Part shown: positions 47,691 to 58,015 of the stretch, piece by piece
Layout: each line of letters begins with the position of its first letter
How positions within the stretch are numbered: the stretch's first letter is position 1
Origin: Pterois miles
Lineage: Eukaryota > Chordata > Actinopteri > Perciformes > Scorpaenidae
DNA: 64,000 bases
Assembly: GCA_947000775.1 (NCBI GenBank)
Contig: CAMQGK010000559.1
Location: forward strand, 682,001 to 746,000
Direction of reading: 5' to 3'
Position numbers and translations under genes: made by a program
Notes under the pieces: generated by a model
Database searches by the model: none
Seen by the model: the letters and a program-made list of their open reading frames with translations, nothing else
What the model was told of the DNA's origin: nothing

Positions 47691-48516
47691 TTAGGAAATA
47701 TATTACAATATAATATTTTATTTAATACATATTTGCTTTGATTTAAAATATTATATTATTTTTAGTAGTAGTATTTTAGTAATATTTTATTAGCGGCTTG
47801 GAGCTTGTGCTAAACAGGTCACATTTCTCTCTCTAATATCTACTTTATATTGTTGTGAAAACATCTCTTTCAAATAACTGTAATTAAGTTTTTTGCCAAA
47901 AACAATATTTTACAAGATTACATTGAATGCATCATGATGAGGTCGTAATTTACCATGGCCCAATACTCATATCCATAATGTAACTCAACTGAACCTCCAT
48001 TGATGGAGCTATTTGTTACTCTGAGCAGCATCATGGGAACAACATAATACATTTTCAAACCAATAACAGTCCCTTGTTAACTGATTATTAACCATTACCT
48101 GACAGGATTAGTGCCTTGCATGCAGCGGCGCTGTGGTTTTAGTGCCAAACTAGCCGTCCATCTGCAACGATAAGATGCACAAACAGGTTAGATATCTCAT
48201 TTATCACCAGCTGCAGTGTATGAGCAGAAGAGACAGTGTGTGTGCTGCATTCACAGCTGCAGCGTTGGTGGTGGCTTCATGCTCACTGTCACACACATCT
48301 GGTCTGTCAGCACGGTGTAACGTTGGCGAGTGTCCGGCAGACCGTGTGCGTGGCTACGATGAATGTGTTTTGGTGGTGTTGTAGCTGTGAATGCAGCTGT
48401 AGCAATGTGGAAAAATGTATTTGTCTGTGAATAAATGTTAAAATTCCTCAAGATCAGCGACAACTTCCTGTTTCTGCAACACCGGCTCAAACTCACTTAA
48501 GGTGGTCTGTTAAGAT

Positions 48517-48590
48517 AGATAAATAGATAGATAGATGAACTTTATTAATCTCCAAAGGGAAAATTATCTTTCAGTTACATCCCGTCCAAG
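48517..48590 (-). mobile_element. LINE 3' tail, 5'-truncated
   Basis: GATAGATAGATGAACTTTAT followed by TCTCCAAAGGGAAAATT is the reverse complement of a typical fish non-LTR tail (AATTTCCC...AATAAAGT then a GATA-type microsatellite). It is inserted in the transposon relic described above. Confidence 0.7.
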
Positions 48591-48915
48591 AACATAAAAA
48601 AAAGGTGGACCAGCTTTTCCTTCTTTAACTGACAAGCTGCTCTTCTGAGTTTTGCTCAGCTTTTTATTTGATTTTTTCGATTTTTTTTAACCGTTTAACG
48701 CATAGCATTAATTAGTAAAATTCTCAGTGTCGGTCAACGGTTAAACGGTTAATTATCGTGATTGTGGTTATTATTCAATTAATTGTGTGTGTGTTGATTA
48801 ACAGAAAACAAGGGGAGAATTTTCTTTTTTTTTACAGTGTGGGGGAAGAACATGTTGGAAAACATTGTTAAATGTATGTTTTGTGTTTGGTTTTTTTTTT
48901 TTTTTTTACAGTGTT

Positions 48916-49264
48916 GGGGGGGCAGTAGCTCAGTCTGTAGGGAGTTGGCTTGGGAATCGGAAGGTCGTGGTTCAAGTCCCGACATGGACCGAGAACTGAG
49001 TGTGAACTGGTAGCTGGAGAGGTGCCAGTTTACCTCTTGGGCACTGCCGAGGTGCCTCTGAACAAGGCACCAAACCACCAACTGCTCGGGGCGCTTGTCA
49101 GGAGCAGCCCCATCACTCTGACATCTCTCCATTAATGCAGGTATACAGGTTACTGTTTGTGCATGTGTGTATTTCAGGTCTGCATGTTCTGTAATTGACA
49201 ACAGAGTATAAAAATTGAATTTCCCCTCTTGGGACTAATTAAGGTTCTTGTTCTTGTTCTTGTT
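48916..49264 (+). mobile_element. tRNA-derived SINE, copy 3
   Basis: Same family as 11325 and 19047 but more diverged: box B is GTGGTTCAAGTCC, the tail is AATTTCCCCTCTTGGGACTA, and the terminal repeat is (GTTCTT)n. It sits within a short tandem repeat whose next unit resumes at 49265 (GAAAATGCTGGAAAACATTG). Confidence 0.85.
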
Positions 49265-49309
49265 GAAAATGCTGGAAAACATTGTGAATGTTTTGTGTTT
49301 GGTTTTTAT

Positions 49310-50341
49310 TAGTGCTGTCAGGCGATTAAGAAAATTAATCTAACTAATTACAGGATTTGTAATTAATTAATCTAATTAATCGCATTTTAATCTCATACCT
49401 GCTAAAGGCCCCCAAAATAAAGAATTTGAATTCTAGGACATTACAAAATTGTAGTGCATGACTAATCAATAGAATACACCAAGAAGAGGAGATTTGAAAT
49501 CCACATTTTTATTGGTTAAGTGTGCTTTATAAATGAAATTCAAAAGAAAAAAGGTCAAGCACATCAGCAAACAAATTAGGCCAGGTGCATTTCTCAAAAA
49601 TGCAATACAAATACAGTTAAATAAAATAAATAAAATTCAGAAATAAAATAAGGCTGAGTCTCAAATAGGCACATAAGCAGGCTCTCAATCAAAATGAACA
49701 CCAAACCTGACTCAATACAGCAATTCAAAATGAATAGTTTAACATGCCTCTAAATAAGGCAACATCAATAGCAAGATGCCAACAGCATTTCCTTTAAAAG
49801 GGTCAGCTAACGTTACAGGAACTGACAACAGTTGCTCAGACAAACAAGCTTGTTTACATTGTCTGAGTGTGAGGCTGCCCTCTTCTTTTCAATGATGTTA
49901 CCTGCGAGTGAAAAGAGTCTCTCACATGGCCCAGACATGGCAGCGGTAGCCAGGTAGCGAGGAGAGGACAGCTGTTCATAAGCTCCTGTGTGAGCTGCCA
50001 CCACTCCAGTGGACACTCATGCATTCCAATGCATGGTTCAGCTCTGTAGCGGGCTAGAGGCCCCTGCTCCTCCTTGTCTGAGTCAGAGTCCGAGTGACAG
50101 GTCCGAGTGGGCTCGCCTCGCTCTCCTGTGTCGCGTCCATCTCTGTTGTCAGTCACCCTGCTTTTGACTAGTGGCGCAGGTACGAAGTGACGCCACTGCA
50201 GCCTACGGGTCACTCAATGGGCCAAATTTAAAATGCTTGCGCATTGACTTGCCACTCATGATTAACTGCGTTAATTTTTATAGCGCGTTAATTTGCAGCG
50301 TAATTAATTAATCTAATTAACACGTTAAACTGACAGCCCTA
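49310..50341 (-). mobile_element. hAT element with transposase remnant
   Basis: It starts TAGTGCTGTCA and ends TGACAGCCCTA. A perfect 8-bp duplication GTTTTTAT flanks it (49302-49309 and 50342-50349). At 1032 bp it is too short for a full transposase, but the minus strand keeps the C-terminal hAT domain, so it looks like an internally deleted copy of an autonomous element. Confidence 0.92.
49825..50085 (-). pseudogene. hAT transposase C-terminal dimerisation domain, frameshifted
   Basis: The minus strand encodes LARYRAEPCIGMHECPLEWW and then, in another frame, YLATAAMSGPCERLFSLAG followed by IIEKKRA and DNVNKLV. These are the hallmark motifs of the hAT C-terminal domain (PLxWW; hydrophobic-P/AxSxPxERxFSxAG; DNV-KLV). 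The frame changes once near 49990. The N-terminal zinc finger and catalytic core are absent. Confidence 0.85.
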
Positions 50342-51020
50342 GTTTTTATTTATTTTTTTTTTACAGTGTTGGGGGTGTATTGACCCAGCCTTACTCACTC
50401 ACACACCGGCAGCAGCAAGGGTTGGTATGGTGGGAGGGGAACTGAATTATTTACGTTTGAGTATGGTGTGATTATTATTTTTTTTTCTCAATCAGAAAGA
50501 GTCGGGCTAGACAAAAAGCATACCCGACTAAAGCCCTGGAAGTGCAATGCTGATTCCACTGTCAGGATATCAGAAGAATTTCAACAAATAAGATCATTAC
50601 CAACTCTTTGGCTTTAAGACTGGAGCTTTTGTTTGTCACACACTTGTAGATATCCGGCCTCAATAGATGACATCCGGGACGAAGAGGAACGTCACACAGA
50701 CCAACTGAGATCTTTTCTGAGCTGAATCTCTGAGGTAGGAAACTTCCTCCTGACCAGCCGTGTTGTGTTTGATGTTGATGTGTATTGAAAAATATTTAAA
50801 TTCAGTAGCCTCTTTAGCTTCATTATGAATGTCTTGAAAATTCATGAAATTACACAATATGGTCTGTGAACATACTGTATATGGATATTTACTACCGTAC
50901 ACAACTGGGAACTGCAGCAGTCAAATGACGTGATTTTTCCTTTTGGATGATTGTGTGTCTGTAATGTGTTTTTTATTTTTTTTTTTTATTAATTAATTTA
51001 TTTTTGTGTCTCCGTCCTTC

Positions 51021-51112
51021 AGAAAATACTGGCAGATCAGCTGGAGAACCACAGGGAGGCTCATCAGAATCAGCTCAGCTGCCTCCGAGATCGACGCTGG
51101 ACGAACTCAAAG
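51021..51112 (+). pseudogene. Decayed kinesin heavy chain (kif5-like) stalk exon
   Basis: After an acceptor (CCGTCCTTCAG at 51021-51022) the exon reads ILADQLENHREAHQNQL and SCLRD, like the HREAH-QL--LRDEI block of KIF5 coiled-coil stalks. Near 51090 the frame breaks. Relative to the family about 19 bases are missing in two small deletions, after which LDELK returns in another frame. The donor GTAAGG follows at once. Intact splice sites with a broken frame indicate an unprocessed gene relic. Confidence 0.6.
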
Positions 51113-51320
51113 TAAGGAAACACCAGTAAAGCAAAATATTCACTTGTTTCTACATTATTGTTTCAGATTTTTTATTTTTATTTCTTTATAATTTTATAGT
51201 TTTATAACCAGTATATCCAGCAACAAAAAGGTGAAAACAACAGCAAACAAAATTAAAACAGACAAATGAGCAGAAACAGACATTCGTGTGAGAAACGTCA
51301 TTATTGGCTACAATAATACA

Positions 51321-51672
51321 TCCATCCATCGTCAACCGCTTATCCCGTTAGGGGTCGCGGGGGGGCTGGAGCCGATCCCAGCTGGCATTGGGCGAAGGCA
51401 GGGTTCACCCTGGACAGGTCGCCATCGCAGGGCACATAGAGACAGACAACCATTCACGTGCACATCCACACCTACGGGCAATTTAGAGTCATCAATTAAC
51501 CTAAACAGCATGTCTTTGGATGGTGGGAGGAAGCCGGACTACCCGGAGAAAACCCACGCTTACACGGGGAGAACATGCAAACTCCACACAGAAGAGTCGC
51601 AAGCTGGAATCGAACCTGCGACCCTCTTGCTGTGAGGCAACAGCGCTAACCACTACACCACCGTGCAGCCCT
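51321..51672 (-). mobile_element. tRNA-derived SINE with GGAT tail, complete, with 14-bp duplication
   Basis: Read on the minus strand it begins GGGCTGCACGGTGGTGTAGT, has box A TAGTGGTTAGCGCTG and box B GGTTCGATTCC, and ends in a GGATGGATG tail. GCTACAATAATACA flanks it on both sides (51307-51320 and 51673-51686), the duplication expected from LINE-driven retroposition. Confidence 0.92.
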
Positions 51673-51946
51673 GCTACAATAATACAGTGACATGTAATCA
51701 GTTACGTACGTGCTGTATCGTGCCATCAGAGTCTCGATGAGGTTGGCTTGCTCACTCCACACATATACCAACTAAAGCTGTCCCATTGTTCTTAATTCAT
51801 TTCATTCTTCTTTTCTCAGCATCTTTTCACATGCAACTATTTCCATCATTTGCTTCCTCCACATTTTCATTGTAGGTGTTTGAGGCTCTTTTCAACATCT
51901 TAAAATCAGCCAGGGGTTACTAAGGTTAATAAGCCCGTTGTTAATA

Positions 51947-52568
51947 CTGTATTTTTCGCACTATAAGGTGCAACAGATTATCATGAATGGATCTGTTTTC
52001 ATACATAAGGCGCTCTCGTTATTATCCGAATCAGTCTCGTTGCCCTTACTTAGCTGTTCAGTGATGATTTCGGCCTTCGTGAAAGCTCGGACGACACTTG
52101 ACACTGTTACCTTGGCTCAGGCATCCACGATCCATTGGCAGATAGTGGAGTAACTCGCCCGTCGTTGCCTCCCTGTCTTGGTGAATGTGTGTTCGCCTTC
52201 TGTCATCCACCGCGCCCACGCAGCTGGAAATTTAACTTTGATTGATCTATTGACACCAATAGCGGTTGGAGTTCTTTAGTTAATCCACCCAGAATGACTG
52301 CAAGCTCAGAATTAGTTTGCTTCACTTGGGTTTTGACAGTGTCGGTGAGTACCGTAATGCTCCGACAGCCCATCCAGCGGTGCGGCTTCGTAGCTTACAA
52401 AACTCATAATAAAACATTTTGACAGATTTTTGAGCGCCCTGTACCAAATAAAATTGGATCGAGGTCCGTAAGCACAACCAGAATGGATACACCAGATTAT
52501 AAAGCGCACTGTCGACTTTTGAGAAAATTAAAGGATTTTAAGTGCGCCTTATAGTGCGGAAAATACAG
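51947..52568. mobile_element. Tc1/mariner-pogo-type element with TA duplication
   Basis: The ends CTGTATTTTTCGCACTATAAG and (reverse) CTGTATTTTCCGCACTATAAG form long inverted repeats flanked by TA. On the minus strand near 52040-52140 a decayed frame reads VTVSSVVRAFTKAEIIT, like the C-terminal part of pogo/Tigger-type transposases. It is 622 bp long. Confidence 0.7.
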
Positions 52569-52832
52569 TACTCTAAATGCAAATTTTCTTAACTGTGGCA
52601 CTACAGCCCTGATGATCTGGGCAGTTAATATTCTAACAATTTACACATATATTCAAGAACATTCCTCCATAAGGGGAAAACCATGGGCCATTCCCATAAT
52701 GCATCAATGCATGTACCACATCCGGTTTTGCATTTCCAACACAAGTTGTCTATAATTAGAGCCATTATAGTTTTTTAGGATGTATTTTGTGAAAAAATCT
52801 GACTTTGATATGATACCCTGCCTACTTATGGC

Positions 52833-53488
52833 GAGTGATGGCTGAACAAAGCTTTTTTGGCGCTTCAACACTTCATGTAACCTGGTTCATTGCTCGAGGC
52901 TCCAATGACACATTGCTTGATGAGGACATCTAGTGGTCATTAAATAGAAGTGCAACCGAGATGTGTCGAAGAGTCAAACTTCTTTTCATTCTGCAGCATA
53001 CCTATTTAATGCACAACACATCCCAGTGGTTCATGGATTGTTTTGGATTTGATTGTCCATGCACATTCCTGTTTGACTACTCTAGATGATTGTATGTTTG
53101 TAGTGGACACAATAATAATATTACTAGTAATAATGCCAATAATTATTGAAAACCATGATCCTAATTTGGAATATCTGTATGTAACCCTAAATAGAGCTTC
53201 ACTTGTGGTATGGGACATTTAAAACCAACCTACTCAAAAAAAATTTTGAATGAACCCCATTAAATAGGGACTCCAATCCCAGAGCACATTTGATCCCGTC
53301 AAGTGACTCGCATGACAAACCAAACCAGGTCAGGTGATTCAAAGCACTCGGCTGCTTCATACGTCACTTGAGTCGAATGTACGTCACGTGACGTGACCAA
53401 ACCACGCCTCGGCACTGTGCTTCGATACGTCTGCTTTATGAGCTCCGGCGCATGCACCGGAGCTTCGCGGGTCAGCAGCCCATCACTA
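52833..53488. mobile_element. Non-autonomous hAT element with 8-bp duplication
   Basis: It starts GAGTGATGGCTG and ends CAGCCCATCACTA. The perfect octamer CTTATGGC flanks it (52825-52832 and 53489-53496). It is 656 bp with no transposase and lies between the two kif5-like exon relics. Confidence 0.88.
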
Positions 53489-53872
53489 CTTATGGCCACA
53501 CTGATACTGAAACAATACCGCGGCAAAAATCCCAAACATTAGGAAAAGTAATGGAATAATAGATGACAGAATATGGTACTTAAAATGAAATTATTTTATT
53601 TTGTGACTTAAAGGGCCTTAAATGTAATTAAATGTGAGTCACTTTTAACTACGTTTCATCATTAAAAAGATTGTCATTACATGATAGACTATCATTGTAT
53701 GACCCAATATACCTACCTGTGTTTTGTGCTGTCTTCCATGAAAACTGATGCAAAAAGTGTGTTTAGAAAGTGATGCGCCGGGGTCTGTTATTGATATGTT
53801 AGATATATATATTAGATATATTAGAGACTTTCTATGTTTTGTAAATGCTACTGTTAATGTTTTCTTTCCAGG

Positions 53873-53946
53873 CTGCTGAATGAACAAAGGCACCTGAAGG
53901 GTATGGAGGAGATGACAACTGGAGTAGCTGGAACAAACATCTGGTA
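53873..53946 (+). pseudogene. Second decayed kif5-like exon
   Basis: Between an acceptor (TTTCTTTCCAG) and a donor (CTG then GTAGGT) the sequence reads LLNEQRHLKGMEE and ends near the point where KIF5 has the ETVA-ELQTLHNL exon end. The similarity to YERxEQSKQDLKGLEETVA is clear but contains deletions. The family's intermediate exon (DLNQKL block) was not found between this and the relic at 51021. Confidence 0.5.
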
Positions 53947-54159
53947 GGTTTCAAATCAGCTAGTAGTTGTCGTAGTTGTAGTAATTGTTGTTGTAGCAGC
54001 AGTAGTTATTTGTTGTAGTAAAGCTAAAAAAAAAAGTCATTGTATAGTGTGTATATACAGTATATGAAAATGTATATAATAGTTTCTTGTACATTTTTGC
54101 ATTAATAGTTCTTTTACTGTTATATGTTCTGGTTTAGGTTTTCTTGTTAATCTTTACAA

Positions 54160-54240
54160 ATCTATACAAAACCTTGAACTGATTTATTGTGAATTTCTCC
54201 ACTGTGGGACCAATAAAGGAATATCTTATCTTATCTTATT
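54160..54240 (+). mobile_element. LINE 3' tail, 5'-truncated
   Basis: TTGTGAATTTCTCCACTGTG then GGACCAATAAAGGAATATC ending in (TCTTA)n is the common 3' end of a fish non-LTR retrotransposon. The insert's upstream limit was not defined. Confidence 0.7.
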
Positions 54241-54990
54241 GTACACATTTCTACAAATGTAGAGGGTCTGTTCATTTTTAAAAATCTATCCAACTTACCA
54301 AGTTGAGTTTTCGTTACTTTCCTCAGCTGTCTTTATGTACAAGCCACCGTCCACCACCACAATATTATAATAATACTATGTGCCTGCAATGGAGACCTTG
54401 ATGTAAAGAAACAAGAATAAATGTCAACATGTTCAAAGATAAATTAATATTTGATGTACTTTTTTTATTTTAATAACACATGAAACAATTGTTCAACATA
54501 TCGTACATGGATCTGTTGTGTCAATTCTGTTTAAGTAACACTGTTAGTAATAACAATAATAATGTGGAAGGTTTGATGAGGGTGCTGTTGACATGAGGAC
54601 TGAAGTTATGCTACTGATAATAACATGTCATAGACCAGTCTGGATTGTTTTCATTTCTTTTCCTGCTTCTTCCACTTCTTTCTTCGTCTCTTTCCAGCAC
54701 AGGAAGTGCAGTGCTGCCTCCTGCGGTTAAACCAACAATGCATTTGGTCTTTGTAAACAGGAATGATGTCCATGTTTATTTGTATAGAGAGGGAGGAAGT
54801 GACATCAGCTCAAGTGGCTGCAGGAGACGAATTCTAATGGCAGACGTTGTCCGCCTGTGATCTGATCCCTGAGGAAACAATGTTGTCCTCCGGCTGGTCT
54901 GGAACTGCACTCGTCTGGGGAGAAAGGACGAGAAGGACAATGTAAGAGTCTGCACCACTTTCACACAGCACAGCATATGATTGAGACTCG
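54241..54990. other. Non-coding DNA left of the satellite
   Basis: A stretch at 54690-54860 follows an acceptor-like TTTCCAG and has a short open frame, but I do not recognise it and cannot support an exon. Confidence 0.35.
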
Positions 54991-55562
54991 GACTTTGTTT
55001 GCGACATACAGTACTATAACATCAAAAAATGTTTTGACATTATATATTAGGATTTAACAAAAAATGTTTGACATGCTAAAACAAGATTTGGATTATGTTT
55101 TGACATACTGTACTAGGACTTCTTGACTTATTTTTAGACATGCTCCACTCACTATTTACGACATACTATGTTATGTTTTATTTTTTTTTTTTTCACATAA
55201 TATACTAGGACTTTTTTTGACATACTGTACTATTATTTTTTTTTATGTTCTGATATACTATACTTAAACTTTTTTATAATAATCTATACCATTACTTTTT
55301 TCAATATACAGTACGATGATTTTTTTTTTCTATTTTTTGACCTACTATACTACGACTTTTTTTCAACATGCTATATGATTTTTTTTAACTTACTATACTA
55401 TGACATATTTGTCAACAATGTACTATGACTTTTGTTGACATAATGTACCATGAGTTTTTTTCGACGTACTATGACAGACTTAAATTTTTCGACGCTGATT
55501 TTTTTTTTTGACGTACTATACTTTGACTTTGTGACAGTGTACTATGGCATATGTTTTGATAT
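54990..55562. repeat. Diverged left edge of the 25-bp satellite
   Basis: Degenerate units with the core ACATACTATACTAGGACTTT are recognisable but vary in length (about 30-45 bp) and sequence. Divergence at an array edge is usual for satellites evolving by unequal exchange. Confidence 0.8.
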
Positions 55563-55940
55563 AGTGTACTTACACATTATACACATATATATGCATACAC
55601 ACGCACGCACGTGTATGCATGCATGCAGGAGGGCCGCGCGCACGTATGTACATGTCTGCATGCGCACGCGCATGTTTGTCTGCACACGTGCATATGCACA
55701 TGCACGTATGTATGTCTGCACGCGCGCATTTTACGCACAGCACACGCGTGCATATACACGCGCGCATACACACACACGCGCGCATACGCATACACACGCG
55801 CGCGCGCATACGCATACACACACGCGCACACACGCGCATCCACGCACCTGCACACACACACGCGCGCACACACACACACGCACACACACACACGCGCGCG
55901 CATACGCATACACACACGCGCATACACACGCAAGTACACG
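55563..55940. repeat. Alternating purine-pyrimidine tract (CA, CG, TA mixture)
   Basis: About 370 bp of almost unbroken purine-pyrimidine alternation built from ACAC, GCGC, ATGC and ACGC blocks, with only short interruptions (for example near 55625 and 55735). The sequence is favourable for left-handed Z-DNA. Long open frames on both strands are a by-product. Satellite units resume on both sides. Confidence 0.92.
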
Positions 55941-56009
55941 GACTTTTTCCCCCATTTTTTTTTTTTCGACATGCTACACTATGACTTTTCCTACGACATT
56001 TTTATAGCA

Positions 56010-56300
56010 TACTCCAGGAAACACTACGATTTCTACTGGTTCACCATTGAAAGCTTCCCGACAGGCTACATCACTGTCTGGTATGGAAGTTGTGCTGCTC
56101 TCAACCACCATATGGAGAGGATGGTGAAAACTGCTCAGGACATCAAGAGGGCAGAGCTGCCATCCATGGAAGACCTCTACAGCTTAATGCTGCAGCTCCT
56201 GAGTTCATCATTTAAAACTTTACCATTATATATATATTATATTGTCTACTTATTGTTTATGTCTCACAATGCATATTTCACTTTACACCTCTGTATATGT
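56010..56300 (+). pseudogene. LINE reverse-transcriptase C-terminal fragment
   Basis: The frame includes SFPTGYITVWYGSCAALNHH and then VKTAQDI and LPSMEDLY, matching the end of the L2/CR1-type non-LTR polyprotein, where an S-WYG-C motif is followed by VVKTAQ-I and LPS--DIY. It is truncated at its 5' side. Its 3' tail continues after the hAT insertion, at 57282-57540. Confidence 0.7.
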
Positions 56301-56308
56301 ATATATTC

Positions 56309-57273
56309 AAGGGGTGGGCACGGTTCGGGTAAAAAACCAAACCGTTCGATTTGCTAGTCACGATCACGAGCAATGTAACCCTCTGCTACACAAGCTGAAA
56401 CTAAAGCTGGCAGTAGCTCTGTAGTCTGACTGTTCAGGTTAGTTTGTTCGTGTATCTTAGTAGTAAACTCATTAGCTGGCTGAAACAAATCAGCTCCTCC
56501 TCTCTACCAGCAGGACCTGTAGTGGTTCACATCAGCAGAGGGAGGAGGACAGAGGAGAGGACAGAGGACAAGAGGACAGGAACGCAGGAGGAAGGACTGA
56601 TACTGTGATGTTTGTGTTCTTCAGTCTTTATAAACTTCACTCAGGAATATGATTTATTTTATTAACATGTTAGATTGTTTCCAGTGAGATATTAATGAGT
56701 TTCTATTGTGACTTAGCTGTTGTAAACATTACTGTTGCTGCTCTAGAAACATGTGTCCTAGTTGTATTTAAATATTAAATTTTAATCTGGTTCTGAATTT
56801 AAAAACAACCAGGCTGACATCAGTATAGCTAATAACAACACTTCAATATTTATTTATCAAAAGTCATATCATCATTTCAATATTGAGCAGTGTTATTGCA
56901 GGTTTTCCTCATATGATGCTGGTCTAGTAGATGTTAATGTTGTTTAAAAAAGCTCTAGTGCTTGCTGACCTGATGCTGACCTTTTTGTTGATGATTAGTT
57001 TTTATTTATTAATTCTTTTTAAATAACACAGTGGCACTTTTCTTTTAGATCAGAAGTCCAGCCTTAAGATAATGAAGTGTTTTGTTCCTTATGTTAGACT
57101 GCTGTTGTGTAGACAAACAGTTGTTGACTTATTTTACCAAATAAATGAAAACCATGTTTACATTGAATTAGTAGGGAAATTGGCTTCCTTGCTGAACCAT
57201 AAATGTACCAAACTGAAAACTGTGAACCCTAACATGAACTGAACCGTGAATTTTATGAACTGTCCCACCCCTA
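56309..57273 (+). mobile_element. hAT element inserted in the LINE fragment
   Basis: It starts AAGGGGTGGGCAC and ends GTCCCACCCCTA. The octamer ATATATTC flanks it perfectly (56301-56308 and 57274-57281). It is 965 bp with no transposase. A reverse copy lies at 26758-27640. Confidence 0.9.
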
Positions 57274-57281
57274 ATATATTC

Positions 57282-57540
57282 CCATTTACATTCAGTATAT
57301 CCATCTCCAATACTGTCTACTGTGAATTTACTTTACTTACTTTATATTAACGTTTAAATGTAAGCCCTCTATTTTAACTTGCACTATTTTATGTCTTTTC
57401 CTTTAGCTTTTACTTATGTGATTTGTAACTTTTGTAAATGCATATGTAATGACCATCGTTGAAGTTTTCACTGCCGGTGACTGCTTTGTTGTTGCTGTTG
57501 CTCTATACATGATAAATAAAGACCTTGAACTTGAACTACA
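57282..57540 (+). mobile_element. 3' end of the interrupted LINE
   Basis: It resumes the sequence cut at 56300 and ends ATAAATAAAGACCTTGAACT plus TGAAC, a typical non-LTR 3' terminus with short tandem repeats. Satellite units start within 30 bp. Confidence 0.65.
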
Positions 57541-57564
57541 TGTATTTATTCAATTCAATTTAAC

Positions 57565-58015
57565 ATACTATACTAGGACTTTTTTTAAAAATAATTCAAC
57601 ATACTATACTAGGACTTTTTTTAAAAATAATTCAACATACTATACTAGGCCTTTTTTAAAATAATAATTCAACATACTATACTAGGACTTTTTAAAAAAA
57701 TAATTCAACATACTATACTAGGACTTTTTTAAAACATAATTCAACATACTATACTAGGACTTTTTTAAAACATAATTCAACATGCTATACTAGGACTTAT
57801 TTTTCAAAAAAAAAATAATTCAACATACTATACTAGGCCTTTTTTCAAACTGACTTAAAAAAATAATTCAACATACTATACTAGGACTTTTTTTTTTTAA
57901 AAAATAATTTCAACATACTATACTAGGACTTTTAAATTTTAAAAAAATAATTCAACATACTATACTAGGACTTTTTTAAAAAAATAATTCAACATACTAT
58001 ACTAGGACTTTTTTC
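57565..58015. repeat. Satellite, 37-bp subfamily block
   Basis: About a dozen units share AACATACTATACTAGGACTT followed by a T run, an A run and ATAATTC, with spacing of about 36-38 bp. They differ from the main array by TAGGAC instead of TATGAC and by the added AAAATAATTC segment. Confidence 0.9.

Larger units (their letters stand above)
46441..48760. mobile_element. Large DNA transposon relic with inverted ends and palindromic core
   Basis: The left end (GTTAACATTTAACCGATAACC at about 46451) and right end (reverse complement of GGTCAACGGTTAAACGGTT near 48735) are inverted relatives. AAAAGCTGGTCCACCTT (46574) and CACACGGTCTGCCGG (46734) recur inverted near 48604 and 48335. The right arm is split by a LINE tail. 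No transposase was recognised. The ends are of hAT type by composition only. Confidence 0.5.

Noticed and set aside
55450..56357. Open frames of 120-250 codons rich in His, Thr, Ala, Arg or Cys-Val
   Set aside because: They arise from the alternating purine-pyrimidine tract, which has few stops in any frame.
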